Assembly (NCBI GenBank): GCA_030147325.1
Contig: JASLAA010000131.1
Location: forward strand, 1-5,618
Length of the DNA stretch: 5,618 nucleotides
Reading direction: 5' to 3'
Source: Arthrobacter sp.
GTDB lineage: Bacteria > Actinomycetota > Actinomycetes > Actinomycetales > Micrococcaceae
The notes under the pieces were generated by a model. It worked only from the letters and a program-made list of their open reading frames with translations. It had not been told where the DNA came from and searched no databases. The translations under genes and the position numbers were made by a program. Positions 5,541 to 5,618 of the stretch are shown in pieces (the first letter of the stretch is position 1; every line of letters starts with the position of its first letter).

Positions 5541-5606
5541 GCACGCTGCCGAGGGCCCGCGTCCGCTGCCCGCGACAAGGCGGGGTACCGACCCGGGCGG
5601 AGACAC

Positions 5607-5613
5607 GAGAAGG
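5607..5613 (+). promoter_or_regulatory. Ribosome-binding-site-like sequence for the next gene (likely asd)
   Basis: GAGAAGG lies 5 nt from the window end and resembles the recR site (GAGAAGGA). A start codon just beyond the edge would be well spaced. Actinobacterial lysC is commonly followed by asd (aspartate-semialdehyde dehydrogenase), so this is probably its ribosome binding site; no coding sequence is visible here to prove it. The preceding spacer (5541-5606) shows no clear terminator. Confidence 0.35.
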
Positions 5614-5618
5614 CCGGT

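Noticed and set aside
4233..5606. Long minus-strand open frame (457 codons) antisense to lysC
   Set aside because: It is a shadow of the highly conserved lysC frame in high-GC DNA; its product is rich in Asp/Val/Gly/His with no family motif.

Overview
The window is high-GC DNA from an actinobacterium, most likely a member of the Micrococcales close to Arthrobacter (Micrococcaceae). The grounds are GC-rich third codon positions, a very long Pro/Ala-rich DnaX tail, RecR and LysC sequences of the actinobacterial type, and a dnaX-recR-...-lysC gene order. The genus is inferred from remembered family sequences and gene order, not from a search.

Layout from left to right: (1) 1-1100, + strand, the 3' part of dnaX (DNA polymerase III gamma/tau), cut by the left window edge. 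(2) 1101-1331, a 231-bp gap with no supportable gene but a strong 26-nt palindrome. (3) 1332-1928, + strand, recR, complete, with a clear ribosome binding site before a GTG start. (4) 1929-1941, a 13-bp convergent junction containing a hairpin that overlaps the recR stop codon. (5) 1942-4019, - strand, a two-gene ABC exporter operon: the ATPase is upstream (3087-4019), the permease downstream (1942-3090), and they overlap by 4 nt (ATGA). (6) 4020-4250, a divergent intergenic region with candidate promoters for both directions and a GC-rich hairpin just before lysC. (7) 4251-5540, + strand, lysC (aspartokinase), complete, with a well-placed internal ribosome binding site and TTG start that would yield a separate 172-residue regulatory (beta) subunit. 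(8) 5541-5618, the start of the downstream spacer, ending in a ribosome-binding-site-like sequence for a gene outside the window, probably asd.

Functionally the window joins three unrelated themes: replication (DnaX clamp-loader/tau subunit), recombinational repair (RecR) and the first step of the aspartate amino-acid/diaminopimelate pathway (LysC). The ABC exporter pair sits between recR and lysC on the opposite strand and has no evident link to either; its substrate cannot be told from sequence. No mobile element, CRISPR array, tRNA or rRNA is visible. The genes are ordinary members of known families. The observations most worth checking are the internal lysC start and the palindromes in the short intergenic regions.
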